A stretch of 12,985 nt of DNA from an uncultured Corynebacterium sp. (GTDB lineage Bacteria; Actinomycetota; Actinomycetes; Mycobacteriales; Mycobacteriaceae). Both the position numbers and the translations under genes were made by a program. The stretch is taken from contig CAJZGD010000043.1 in NCBI GenBank assembly GCA_915275065.1, positions 1 through 12,985 on the forward strand. Reading direction: 5' to 3'. This document shows positions 1 through 6,436 of this stretch, one piece after another; within the stretch, counting starts at the first letter, position 1; each line of letters opens with the position of its first letter. The notes beneath the pieces are model-generated. The model was not told where the DNA came from and ran no database searches. It worked only from the letters and a program-made list of their open reading frames with translations.

Positions 1-674
1 GCCACTTTGGAGCGGTGCCCTGCTTCCCGTGCGATGGAAACAATTTCTACGGAACCGTCCGCTACTTCTGGGATTTCCAATTCGAAAAGGCGTCGCACTA
101 ATTCCGGGTGGGTGCGCGAGAGGTTAATGCTTAGTGAATGGGAATTGTGGTTTACCCCCACCACGAATGATTTCACCCGATCACCATGTTTGAGTTGTTC
201 ACCAGGGATCTGTTCGGCTGGTAGAAGAATACCGTCTTGACCATCGGCTTCGGTGCCTAAATGCACCACCACAATGCCGCGCTCGTTGGCATGAATATCG
301 GCCTGCACCACACCGGAAACCACCCGACCCTCGTATTCGGAATAGGCATTATAGGCTTGACGGGTTTCCGCTTCACGCAGGCGTTTCACAATGGCGTCAC
401 GAACAGCCACGGTACCGATGCGCTCAAAATTAGCGGGGGTATCATCATGTTCCTGCACCACATTGCCATCATCGTCAAACTCGCTGATGATGACAGCTAC
501 CGCACCGGTGGCGATATCGATGTCCACGCGGGCTTGAGTGTTGGGCGCAGGGGGGGCATCCTTATATTCACGATAGGCATGCATCAAGGCACTGGCAATT
601 GTTTCCAGAAGCACCTGAACCGAAATACCTTTTTCGGTTTCGATGGCCTTCAACGCTTGAACATCAATATTCAC
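1..674 (-). CDS. nusA: Transcription termination/antitermination factor NusA (3' end outside window)
   Basis: NusA binds RNA polymerase and nascent RNA and tunes pausing, termination and antitermination. The first 224 residues are visible. Residues 1-105 match the NusA N-terminal polymerase-binding domain, beginning MNIDVQALKAIETEKGI. Residues about 110-185 form an S1 RNA-binding domain (YEGRVVSGVV ... DGILLPAEQIPGE). The first KH domain starts near residue 190 (ELVRRLFELEIPEV) and is cut by the left edge. The start is GTG, chosen because the family N-terminus begins there and AGAGG lies a short distance upstream, inside the last codons of rimP. The rimP stop is only 8 bases upstream, so the two genes are almost certainly one operon. 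That pairing is standard in bacteria (rimP-nusA-infB). The rest of the protein, including KH2, cannot be judged. Confidence 0.96.
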   Translation of the reverse strand, partial: MNIDVQALKAIETEKGISVQVLLETIASALMHAYREYKDAPPAPNTQARVDIDIATGAVAVIISEFDDDGNVVQEHDDTPANFERIGTVAVRDAIVKRLREAETRQAYNAYSEYEGRVVSGVVQADIHANERGIVVVHLGTEADGQDGILLPAEQIPGEQLKHGDRVKSFVVGVNHNSHSLSINLSRTHPELVRRLFELEIPEVADGSVEIVSIAREAGHRSKV

Positions 675-682
675 TTGTTTAC

Positions 683-1240
683 TTAAATCCTCTCACCGTG
701 TTGGGTTATCACGGCATCGTCGTAATTGCTAGCAACTAACTCCAACTCCTTCTCTGTTGGAGTGGCGAACTCAACTTCTACCACCACCGAAGGATAATCC
801 GCTAATTGAATTGGGGCAACCACAAAATTTTTACCGACACGCTCAATGGTGATGACAGACGTTTCGTCGTCGTTCAGCGCTCCGATGCGAACCTGGCGTT
901 TCTTGCCGTCGTCGACAAGCGTGACAAGCCGACCACGGTTACGGCGCCAATGTCGTGGTTTTGTCAGTGGTGTGCTTACCCCCGGGGTGCTTACTTCCAG
1001 CGTATATCCTGGGCCGAAATTGAGCACGCCAGCGGTTTCTTGTTCGTCAAAAAGTTCGGATATTTCTTGCGTGATTGCTTCCAAAACGTCGGAATCGGGC
1101 CGGTTATCTGCGTCAACGGCAATAGCGACCACGCTTTTCTTGCCGGCACGGGAAATTTTAATATATTCAATATCCATGCCGTATTGATCTGCCACTGGTT
1201 GCACCAGGGGGAAAAGTATCTCCGATGTAGGGAAAGCCAT
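683..1240 (-). CDS. rimP: Ribosome maturation factor RimP
   Basis: RimP helps mature the 30S ribosomal subunit. The 185-residue product has the two-domain RimP layout: an N-terminal alpha/beta domain, the family hallmark YTLEVSTPGVSTPLTKPRHW at about residues 79-98, then a C-terminal Sm-like beta domain from about residue 100. The open frame extends upstream to 1348, but that part would run antisense into the signal peptide of the divergent lipoprotein gene and has no RimP character. I prefer the ATG at 1240 (MAFPTSEI), which lies 7 bases after a TAGCAT -10 hexamer. The ATG at 1249 (adding MAA) and one at 1270 are alternatives; an AGGTG sits about 13 bases before the 1249 ATG. The gene is followed after 8 bases by nusA. 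The length fits the family. Confidence 0.95.
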   Translation of the reverse strand: MAFPTSEILFPLVQPVADQYGMDIEYIKISRAGKKSVVAIAVDADNRPDSDVLEAITQEISELFDEQETAGVLNFGPGYTLEVSTPGVSTPLTKPRHWRRNRGRLVTLVDDGKKRQVRIGALNDDETSVITIERVGKNFVVAPIQLADYPSVVVEVEFATPTEKELELVASNYDDAVITQHGERI

Positions 1241-1247
1241 GGCTGCC

Positions 1248-1253
1248 ATGCTA
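1248..1253 (-). promoter_or_regulatory. Candidate -10 element for rimP-nusA (leaderless)
   Basis: TAGCAT on the minus strand ends 7 bases before the ATG at 1240, so transcription would begin at or next to the start codon. No clear -35 is visible, which is common in corynebacteria. The element lies one base away from the -10 hexamer of the divergent lipoprotein gene. A 6-base match with three fixed positions is weak alone; support comes from the same layout at other genes in the window. Confidence 0.4.
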
Positions 1254-1254
1254 G

Positions 1255-1260
1255 TACAAT
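1255..1260 (+). promoter_or_regulatory. Candidate -10 element for the DUF4439 lipoprotein gene (leaderless)
   Basis: TACAAT differs by one base from the canonical TATAAT and ends 8 bases before the ATG at 1269. The intervening bases (GACACCTC) hold no Shine-Dalgarno sequence, so a transcript starting at or within two bases of the ATG is the simplest reading. No good -35 is seen. Confidence 0.5.
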
Positions 1261-1268
1261 GACACCTC

Positions 1269-2021
1269 ATGAAGCGTTTACTCACCATCCTCATGGCGGC
1301 CGTTATGGCAGCATTTACCCTCGCAGCCTGCGCGAACCCCTCCCCCAATGAGGCGTTGAGTAAACTCCTGGCGGTAGCACCTGAGTCGGAAAAATCTGCT
1401 TTAACTGCTGAGATTATTCGACTGTGTGGTCACCACAAAAATTCGGAGATACCGAAGTCTTGTGATCCTGCGGCGGCAACGGCAAATATAGATCTTCCCG
1501 ATGCTGGCAGCAGTGGTGTGTTGCAGGTGTTAGCGGATGTGCCCCAGGAATCCTTGCCAGTTGTGGTAAACCTTTACCTCTCATATGTGGCAAGCGAACA
1601 GACCACCCCGGACCTGCCGAATGTGACACTCGACCCGGCGCGAAGTGAGGGGGATGCGCGTGCTGCCGCTATTACTGCCGCCAAGGCTGCGCTGGAGGCC
1701 GAATACGCGTTCGATTATGCGGTGGGGATTGTTGAGGCGTTTGGGGATGAGCAGGTGGATAATGCAGCCGATGAGGTTGATGATCGCCATGAGGCTGTTG
1801 CGGAGAAACTGCGGGAGGCGTTGGGAGACCAAGCCCCGGCGCGGTTGCCTGCGTATACGTTTAATCAACCGCTGCCAACCGATTCGGCGACTGCCCAGAA
1901 TTTCCTCACTGAGCTCACAAAAGAGTTAGATGCGTTGCATGTTCATGATGCGGAAGCCGCCACGACTCCGGCATGGCGGCTATTGTCGCTGAGTATCGCA
2001 GGTTATCTTCGGGCTAAGTAG
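1269..2021 (+). CDS. DUF4439 ferritin-like domain lipoprotein
   Basis: The 250-residue product begins with a lipoprotein signal peptide: MKR, a hydrophobic stretch, then the lipobox LAAC with Cys21 as the lipidation site. It should therefore be anchored on the outer face of the cytoplasmic membrane. Residues about 136-247 resemble DUF4439, a ferritin-like four-helix domain, with the helix ALEAEYAFDYAVGIVEAF, then DDRHEAVAEKLREAL, and a final helix AWRLLSLSIAGYLRA. Residues 22-130 are helical with two cysteines (53 and 65) and no assignable domain. The function is unknown; acidic and His residues (Glu143, Glu145, His174) could bind metal, but that is inference. Position between rimP and proS matches the mycobacterial DUF4439 gene (Rv2844 as I recall). 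It is divergent from rimP and convergent with proS. Confidence 0.85.
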   Translation: MKRLLTILMAAVMAAFTLAACANPSPNEALSKLLAVAPESEKSALTAEIIRLCGHHKNSEIPKSCDPAAATANIDLPDAGSSGVLQVLADVPQESLPVVVNLYLSYVASEQTTPDLPNVTLDPARSEGDARAAAITAAKAALEAEYAFDYAVGIVEAFGDEQVDNAADEVDDRHEAVAEKLREALGDQAPARLPAYTFNQPLPTDSATAQNFLTELTKELDALHVHDAEAATTPAWRLLSLSIAGYLRAK

Positions 2022-2063
2022 CCCGGAAAACCCCTGTGGGCTGCCCGGTTATCGGGTTATTTG
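2007..2063. terminator. Candidate stem-loop/terminator region between convergent genes
   Basis: Three short complementary segments overlap the lipoprotein stop codon: CGGGCT (2010-2015) can pair with AGCCCG (2020-2025) across a 4-base loop, and AGCCC can alternatively pair with GGGCT at 2038-2042. A second small stem, CCCG (2044-2047) with CGGG (2053-2056), is followed by TTATTTG on the plus strand and is the best candidate for ending the plus transcript. No stem has a strong uninterrupted U-tract. The gene ends are only 35 bases apart, so shared use in both directions is possible. Confidence 0.35.
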
Positions 2064-3811
2064 TGGATGAGTTGCCGCACCGTGTCAACAATGTCTGCTG
2101 CTGGTACTTCCAGGGTTTCGCCGCCTCGGATTCGTAGTTCTACAATGCCGTTGCTGAAGCTGCGGCCGAGCACCACAATGTAGGGCATTCCTAAAAGTTC
2201 CGAGTCTTTGAATTTTACGCCGGGGCTTACTTTGGGCCGGTCGTCGAAGAGTACTTCCACGCCTGCGGCATCGAGTTGCGCAACAATGTCGTCACCGGCG
2301 GCGAGTGCTGCTTTGTCTTTATTGGCCACCACCACATGTACCTGGTAGGGGGCTGCTTCGACAGGCCAGTTCAGGCCGTTGTCGTCGTGGTGTTGTTCGG
2401 CGATGGCTGCTACGAGCCGGGACACGCCAATGCCATAGGAGCCCATGGTGGGGATGGTTCGTTTGCCGTGTTCGTCGAGGATTTGGACGTCGAAAACTTT
2501 GGTGTATTTTCGCCCTAGTTGGAAAATGTGCCCGATTTCGATGCCGCGTTCGAGGGTGAGCACGCCTTGGCCTTCGGGTGCGGGGTCGCCTTCTCGAATT
2601 TCGGCGACTTCCACGTACTCGTCGACGGTGAAGTCTCGGCCACATACCAGGCCAACAACGTGTCGTTGGTCAGCATCGGCACCGGTGATCCATGAGGTGC
2701 CGGATACTACTCGGGGGTCGGCGTAGATCGGTACTTCGTTGTTGCGTAGCGCGACGGGGCCAACATAGCCTTTGACGAGGAAGGGATTGTTTTTGAAGTC
2801 TTCTTCGGTGGCGAGCATGACTTCGGCGGGTTCGAAGGATGCTGCCAGCCGTTTTTCGTCGGCTTCCCGATCACCGGGTAGGAGAACTCCTGTGATTTGC
2901 CAGTCTTCGCCGGGTTGGCGAATTTTCACGATGAGGCATTTGAGGGTGTCTGCGGCGGTGACATTCCGCCCGTCAATGGTGATGCCGGCACTGTTTGCCC
3001 AGTCAACCAAAGCGGTGATGGTTGTGGACTCGGGGGTTTCGTGCACGACTGCTTCGGGAAGGTTGGTGAAGTCTCGGGTTACGCCAGGTTGGGTGATGAC
3101 GGCTTCGACGTTTGCGGCATAGTCCCCTTCGGTTGCGCGCACGAATGTGTCTTCACCATTGGGGGAAATGGCGAGGAATTCTTCTGAAGCGGAGCCGCCC
3201 ATTGCCCCGGAGGTGGCTTTGCAGATGACATATTCCAGGTTGAGCCGGTCAAATATTGCCTGGTAGGCGGCACGATGCGCGAGGTAGGATTGTTCTAATC
3301 CGGCATCGGTCATGTCGAAAGAATAGGAGTCTTTCATGACGAATTCCCGACCGCGGAGGATGCCTGCCCTGGGGCGTTCTTCGTCGCGGTATTTGGTTTG
3401 GATTTGGTAGAGGGTGATGGGGAAATCCTTGTAGGAAGTGAACATGTCTTTGACTTGATGGGTGAACATTTCCTCGTGGGTGGGGCCTAAGAGCATGTCG
3501 TTGCCTTTCCGGTCTTTGAGTCGGAAAAGGTTGTCCCCGTATTCGGTCCAACGACGGGTTTGTTCGTAGGGTTCGCGGGATAAGAGGGCTGGGAAGAGGA
3601 GCTCTTGGGCGCCCATGTTGCCCATTTCTTCCCGTACGACTTTCTCAATTTTGCGTAGGGTGCGAAGCCCTAATGGTAGCCAGGTGTACACCCCTGGCGC
3701 AGCACGGCGGATATAGCCAGCCCGCACCAGAAGTTTGTGGCTGGGGACTTCGGCGTCGACTGGATCTTCTCGTAGTGTGCGCAGGAATAGTGAAGAAAGT
3801 CTGGTGATCAT
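2057..3811 (-). CDS. proS: Prolyl-tRNA synthetase (bacterial type with editing domain)
   Basis: This cytoplasmic class II synthetase charges tRNA-Pro with proline. The 584-residue product shows motif 2 at about residues 139-161 (TKYRDEERPRAGILRGREF), an inserted cis-editing (INS) domain running roughly from 220 to 400, just after SGAMGGSASEEF at 201-212, motif 3 at 457-473 (GSYGIGVSRLVAAI), and a C-terminal anticodon-binding domain from about 488. Length is normal. The frame stays open upstream to 3967, but the family N-terminus is MITRLSSLFLRTLREDP, so the ATG at 3811 is chosen. No Shine-Dalgarno sequence precedes it; an extended -10 lies 8 bases upstream, suggesting a leaderless message. 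It is convergent with the DUF4439 gene and divergent from the membrane protein gene at 3948. Confidence 0.97.
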   Translation of the reverse strand: MITRLSSLFLRTLREDPVDAEVPSHKLLVRAGYIRRAAPGVYTWLPLGLRTLRKIEKVVREEMGNMGAQELLFPALLSREPYEQTRRWTEYGDNLFRLKDRKGNDMLLGPTHEEMFTHQVKDMFTSYKDFPITLYQIQTKYRDEERPRAGILRGREFVMKDSYSFDMTDAGLEQSYLAHRAAYQAIFDRLNLEYVICKATSGAMGGSASEEFLAISPNGEDTFVRATEGDYAANVEAVITQPGVTRDFTNLPEAVVHETPESTTITALVDWANSAGITIDGRNVTAADTLKCLIVKIRQPGEDWQITGVLLPGDREADEKRLAASFEPAEVMLATEEDFKNNPFLVKGYVGPVALRNNEVPIYADPRVVSGTSWITGADADQRHVVGLVCGRDFTVDEYVEVAEIREGDPAPEGQGVLTLERGIEIGHIFQLGRKYTKVFDVQILDEHGKRTIPTMGSYGIGVSRLVAAIAEQHHDDNGLNWPVEAAPYQVHVVVANKDKAALAAGDDIVAQLDAAGVEVLFDDRPKVSPGVKFKDSELLGMPYIVVLGRSFSNGIVELRIRGGETLEVPAADIVDTVRQLIHK

Positions 3812-3819
3812 GGTTGGTA

Positions 3820-3828
3820 ATACTAGCA
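3820..3828 (-). promoter_or_regulatory. Extended -10 promoter of proS (leaderless or nearly so)
   Basis: TGC followed by TAGTAT on the minus strand matches the extended -10 form TGnTAnnnT. Eight bases (TACCAACC) separate it from the proS ATG at 3811, and none of them resembles a ribosome binding site. Confidence 0.55.
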
Positions 3829-3938
3829 GCACGCTTATCGACGAGGGGACGCTTCCGATATTTGTTGCTGGCTGCGGATTATTCTTATGTGTGCAACCAT
3901 GGAAGCTATCCTTATTGTGTTTATAAGTGCCATGAAGT

Positions 3939-3944
3939 GAGGAG
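3939..3944 (+). promoter_or_regulatory. Ribosome binding site of the membrane protein gene
   Basis: GAGGAG lies 3 bases before the ATG at 3948, with GTGAGG in an overlapping register 5 bases before it. This is one of only three clear Shine-Dalgarno sequences in the window, so this gene has a true 5' leader. Confidence 0.7.
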
Positions 3945-3947
3945 ATT

Positions 3948-4634
3948 ATGAGTAACCCATTTAACATAGAATCTGGGGTTTTGAGTTCTAATGGTGGGGA
4001 TAGCAGTGATATGCCGACACCTGGGATGGCACCTCAGCAACGATTGCGTGTGGGCAAGCCTGTGATGGTGGCAATCGGTGTGGTTTTGGCCATGGTGGTG
4101 GGTGTTGTTGGTTATTTGGTATTTGGCCATAAGTCCACGGTGACGGAGGTGAATACCACGGCGAAGAATGCGGAGATTCCATTGCTTGAGCGTTATAGCA
4201 CTGCGGATCAGTTTTTGCCGGAGAAGCTGCTTGCGGTAATGCAAAAGTGTAATGGTAAGGCTGATGAATATAATAAGCAGATCACGGTGCCTGTGTATAA
4301 GTGTTCTGTGGCCTATGACGAGAAGCAAATATTGTCGGGGGCGCAGATCCGGTGGGTCCCAGGTGCGGATGCGGAGGCTGCCCGGAATGAGTTGGAGTCG
4401 GGTAAGGCTACTCGCGCCACGGATCCGTCGAAGATCTCCCGGAAGACAATCCGGGAGGCCAGTGGTTCTCAGCCGGAGGTTGGCATGAGTTCAGCGAAGG
4501 GGAGTACGGGTTTTGTGTATTTTTACTATCCGCGCGATGAATTTACGGTGTATCTTCAGTTTTCGTCGAAAATGCCGAGTGAGGATGAGGTGTATTCGTA
4601 TGTGAATTCTTTGGGCATAGAGGCAAAGAAATAG
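3948..4634 (+). CDS. Unrecognised single-pass membrane protein with extracytoplasmic domain
   Basis: I do not recognise a family. The 228-residue product has a short cytoplasmic N-terminus rich in Ser, Gly and Pro (residues 1-35), positive residues RLRVGK just before one hydrophobic segment (about 38-60), and an outside domain of about 165 residues. This is a type II membrane topology. The outer domain has only two cysteines (Cys101 and Cys119), which could form a disulfide, and ends with a beta-rich part (STGFVYFYYPRDEFTVYLQF) and a short helix. The start is fixed by a strong GAGGAG upstream. It is divergent from proS and convergent with the substrate-binding lipoprotein gene, so it is probably transcribed alone. 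Normal codon use and length argue for a real gene; the role is unknown. Confidence 0.75.
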   Translation: MSNPFNIESGVLSSNGGDSSDMPTPGMAPQQRLRVGKPVMVAIGVVLAMVVGVVGYLVFGHKSTVTEVNTTAKNAEIPLLERYSTADQFLPEKLLAVMQKCNGKADEYNKQITVPVYKCSVAYDEKQILSGAQIRWVPGADAEAARNELESGKATRATDPSKISRKTIREASGSQPEVGMSSAKGSTGFVYFYYPRDEFTVYLQFSSKMPSEDEVYSYVNSLGIEAKK

Positions 4635-4675
4635 GGTGGCGGGTAAAGCCAAAAGGGCCTTGATGGATACGAGTT

Positions 4676-6373
4676 TTAGGGTGTAGACCAGTTTTGGGGA
4701 ATGAGGGGGGCATCGTTGTCTACACCGTTGAGGTTTTTGGGGTAGGCGATGTATCGTGCTGGTGGTTGTGGGAGCCACAGCACTGGTTGTCGTTCGTTGA
4801 TGAAGTTGCTGTAGGTGGCTAGAGAGTCGGGGGTGGCTGACTGGTAGGTTTTGGCAATGAGTTCGTCAGCTTGGGGGTTGGAGAACCCACCGAAGTTGGC
4901 GGCGCTGTTTGTGGCGAGGATGTGTTCGCCTGATGGGTGTGTGGGAAACACCCAGGATAGTGGTGTTGCTGCCAGGCCAAGATCCCATTCGCATTGCCGT
5001 GCGGTTCGTGCGCAGTCCGACATGACTGCCACAGCATCGGGCACTTGGTTGATGGTGAGTGTGATTCCAGATTGGGCGAATTCGTCGCGCAGTTGTTCAA
5101 GTTCTCGGATGGCTGGGCTGTTTTTCGTGGCAATTACGGTGAATGCGAGTTTGGTGTTAGGCGCTATTCCTTCGCCGCATTTGGCTGATTCGGTGCACAC
5201 CATGTCGGTGCCCTGTTGCTGCCAGCCGTGTTGTGTTAGTTCTTGCTTGGCTGCTTGCAGATCATAGGCAACGGTTGGTGGGCAGGGATTTTCCGGTGCG
5301 TTGGGTGTTGTTGGCAGGACATCGCACCCTTTGCGCGCCTCGCCTGACCAGGAGTTTTTTATCAGGTTATCTTGGTTGATGAGCCGTTGCAGGCTTTTCC
5401 GTATGTATGTTTGTTCCAGCAATGGCAGGGATGTTTTGTTGTTGAAGTTGAAGCTGAGGTAGCTGATTCCCCAATCGTATTGGGGTGCCACAGTAAACCC
5501 GTTGTCTTGTAGTTTTTTCACCTGGTCCGCTGGGGTGGCTGATGGCAACATAGCGACATCGAGTTTTTTGGATATAAGGCTGGTACCCAGGTCATTATCG
5601 GGTGTTGGTTGGAGTTTTATGGTGTTTATGCGGGGCCGGTCAAGGCCATCATATTTGTCTACCGCGGTGAGGGTGACTGTGCCGTTTTTCAGGTTGTCGA
5701 GTTTGTAGGGACCAGATACCGCGGCGAGGAATTTATTTTTGGCATCTGGTGCGGCGGCTATGAGATCGGCATAGAGACGTTCGGCGCCGGCTGGGGTGTT
5801 GGAAAGATTGTCCGGGTCCCATATGTGTTGTGGTAATGGGATGACGTGGGCGAGTTCGTTACCTATAAACCAGTTGGGGTCGTAGGGTTTATCGGTGGTG
5901 ACGGTAAACGTCATGGGGTCATGAATGGTGAGTGAGGTTATAGTGTCTGGGATTCGACCCTGGTGGTATCCCCGCCAGGTTTCTTTATTGGCGAGAATGA
6001 GCCGCCACCATAATTCGATGTCATAGGTGGTGATGGGTATGCCGTCGGACCAGCTGCGGTTTCTTAAGGCGATGGTGTAGGTGAGCCCGTCTTCGCTCAC
6101 ATTAGTGACTTCGGCAAGAGAGCGTAGGGTGTCGAGGCTGTATTTTGTTGGTGTTTTGTGCTGGTAGCTGAATAGGGGTTGGTAGAGGATGCCCGCGAGT
6201 AGCCGGTCACCTGCAGAGGTGGCGCCAGGGGCGGTTATGGGCAAAAAATTAGTGATTGCGCTGGTCCCTATGACCGCAGTGCCAGGGGTGGCTGTGCCAA
6301 CCGTTGGTGTTTCCCCTGATGTGCATGCGGCCAACGTAAATAGCATGGCCAATACCAGATAACGGATTCGCAT
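4676..6373 (-). CDS. Peptide/solute-type ABC transporter substrate-binding lipoprotein (family 5)
   Basis: The product (565 residues from the ATG) starts with a short signal peptide, MRIRYLVLAMLFTLAAC, with lipobox LAAC and lipid-anchor Cys17. The mature part follows the family 5 (DppA/OppA-like) plan: an early region with LLAGILYQPLFSY, LRNRSWSDGIPITTYDI, and the hinge-type segment SYLSFNFNNKTSLPLLEQTYIRKSLQRLINQDNL. No permease or ATPase genes lie beside it, so it is an orphan; some actinobacterial relatives, such as LpqW, work in envelope lipoglycan assembly rather than uptake, which is a possibility only. It lies just downstream of the acyltransferase gene on the same strand. The start is uncertain: a GTG at 6418 would add 15 residues and sits 6 bases after a TAATCT hexamer, whereas the ATG at 6373 gives the more typical signal peptide but has a poor ribosome binding site. 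Confidence 0.85.
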   Translation of the reverse strand: MRIRYLVLAMLFTLAACTSGETPTVGTATPGTAVIGTSAITNFLPITAPGATSAGDRLLAGILYQPLFSYQHKTPTKYSLDTLRSLAEVTNVSEDGLTYTIALRNRSWSDGIPITTYDIELWWRLILANKETWRGYHQGRIPDTITSLTIHDPMTFTVTTDKPYDPNWFIGNELAHVIPLPQHIWDPDNLSNTPAGAERLYADLIAAAPDAKNKFLAAVSGPYKLDNLKNGTVTLTAVDKYDGLDRPRINTIKLQPTPDNDLGTSLISKKLDVAMLPSATPADQVKKLQDNGFTVAPQYDWGISYLSFNFNNKTSLPLLEQTYIRKSLQRLINQDNLIKNSWSGEARKGCDVLPTTPNAPENPCPPTVAYDLQAAKQELTQHGWQQQGTDMVCTESAKCGEGIAPNTKLAFTVIATKNSPAIRELEQLRDEFAQSGITLTINQVPDAVAVMSDCARTARQCEWDLGLAATPLSWVFPTHPSGEHILATNSAANFGGFSNPQADELIAKTYQSATPDSLATYSNFINERQPVLWLPQPPARYIAYPKNLNGVDNDAPLIPQNWSTP

Positions 6374-6424
6374 TATTTCTAATTTTTCGCTTGTCGACGC
6401 TCGCTGCTCTACGATCACCGATTC

Positions 6425-6430
6425 AGATTA
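6425..6430 (-). promoter_or_regulatory. Candidate -10 element for the substrate-binding lipoprotein gene
   Basis: TAATCT on the minus strand lies between the end of the acyltransferase gene (6437) and a GTG codon at 6418, with exactly 6 bases between. It would either produce a leaderless message translated from that GTG or a 45-base leader to the ATG at 6373. No -35 is evident; cotranscription from the upstream gene is also possible. Confidence 0.35.
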
Positions 6431-6436
6431 CACATT

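Noticed and set aside
261..686. 141-residue plus-strand frame opposite nusA
   Set aside because: It is a His/Gly/Ile-rich shadow of the nusA coding strand, with no own start signal.
1241..1348. Upstream extension of the rimP frame
   Set aside because: It runs antisense through the lipoprotein signal peptide and has no RimP-like sequence; family length and the MAFPTSEI start fit better.
3166..3211. GGSASEEF in place of GGSxSHEF next to the ProRS editing domain
   Set aside because: The Glu variant looks normal for actinobacterial ProRS as far as I recall, so it is not evidence of an editing defect.
3812..3967. 52-residue upstream extension of proS
   Set aside because: The sequence is low in family character, overlaps the divergent gene's start and ribosome binding site, and the standard ProRS N-terminus begins at 3811.
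4635..4675. Possible terminator AAAGCC/GGCCTT between the 3948 gene and the lipoprotein gene
   Set aside because: The stem needs a bulge, is short and has no T-run in either direction.
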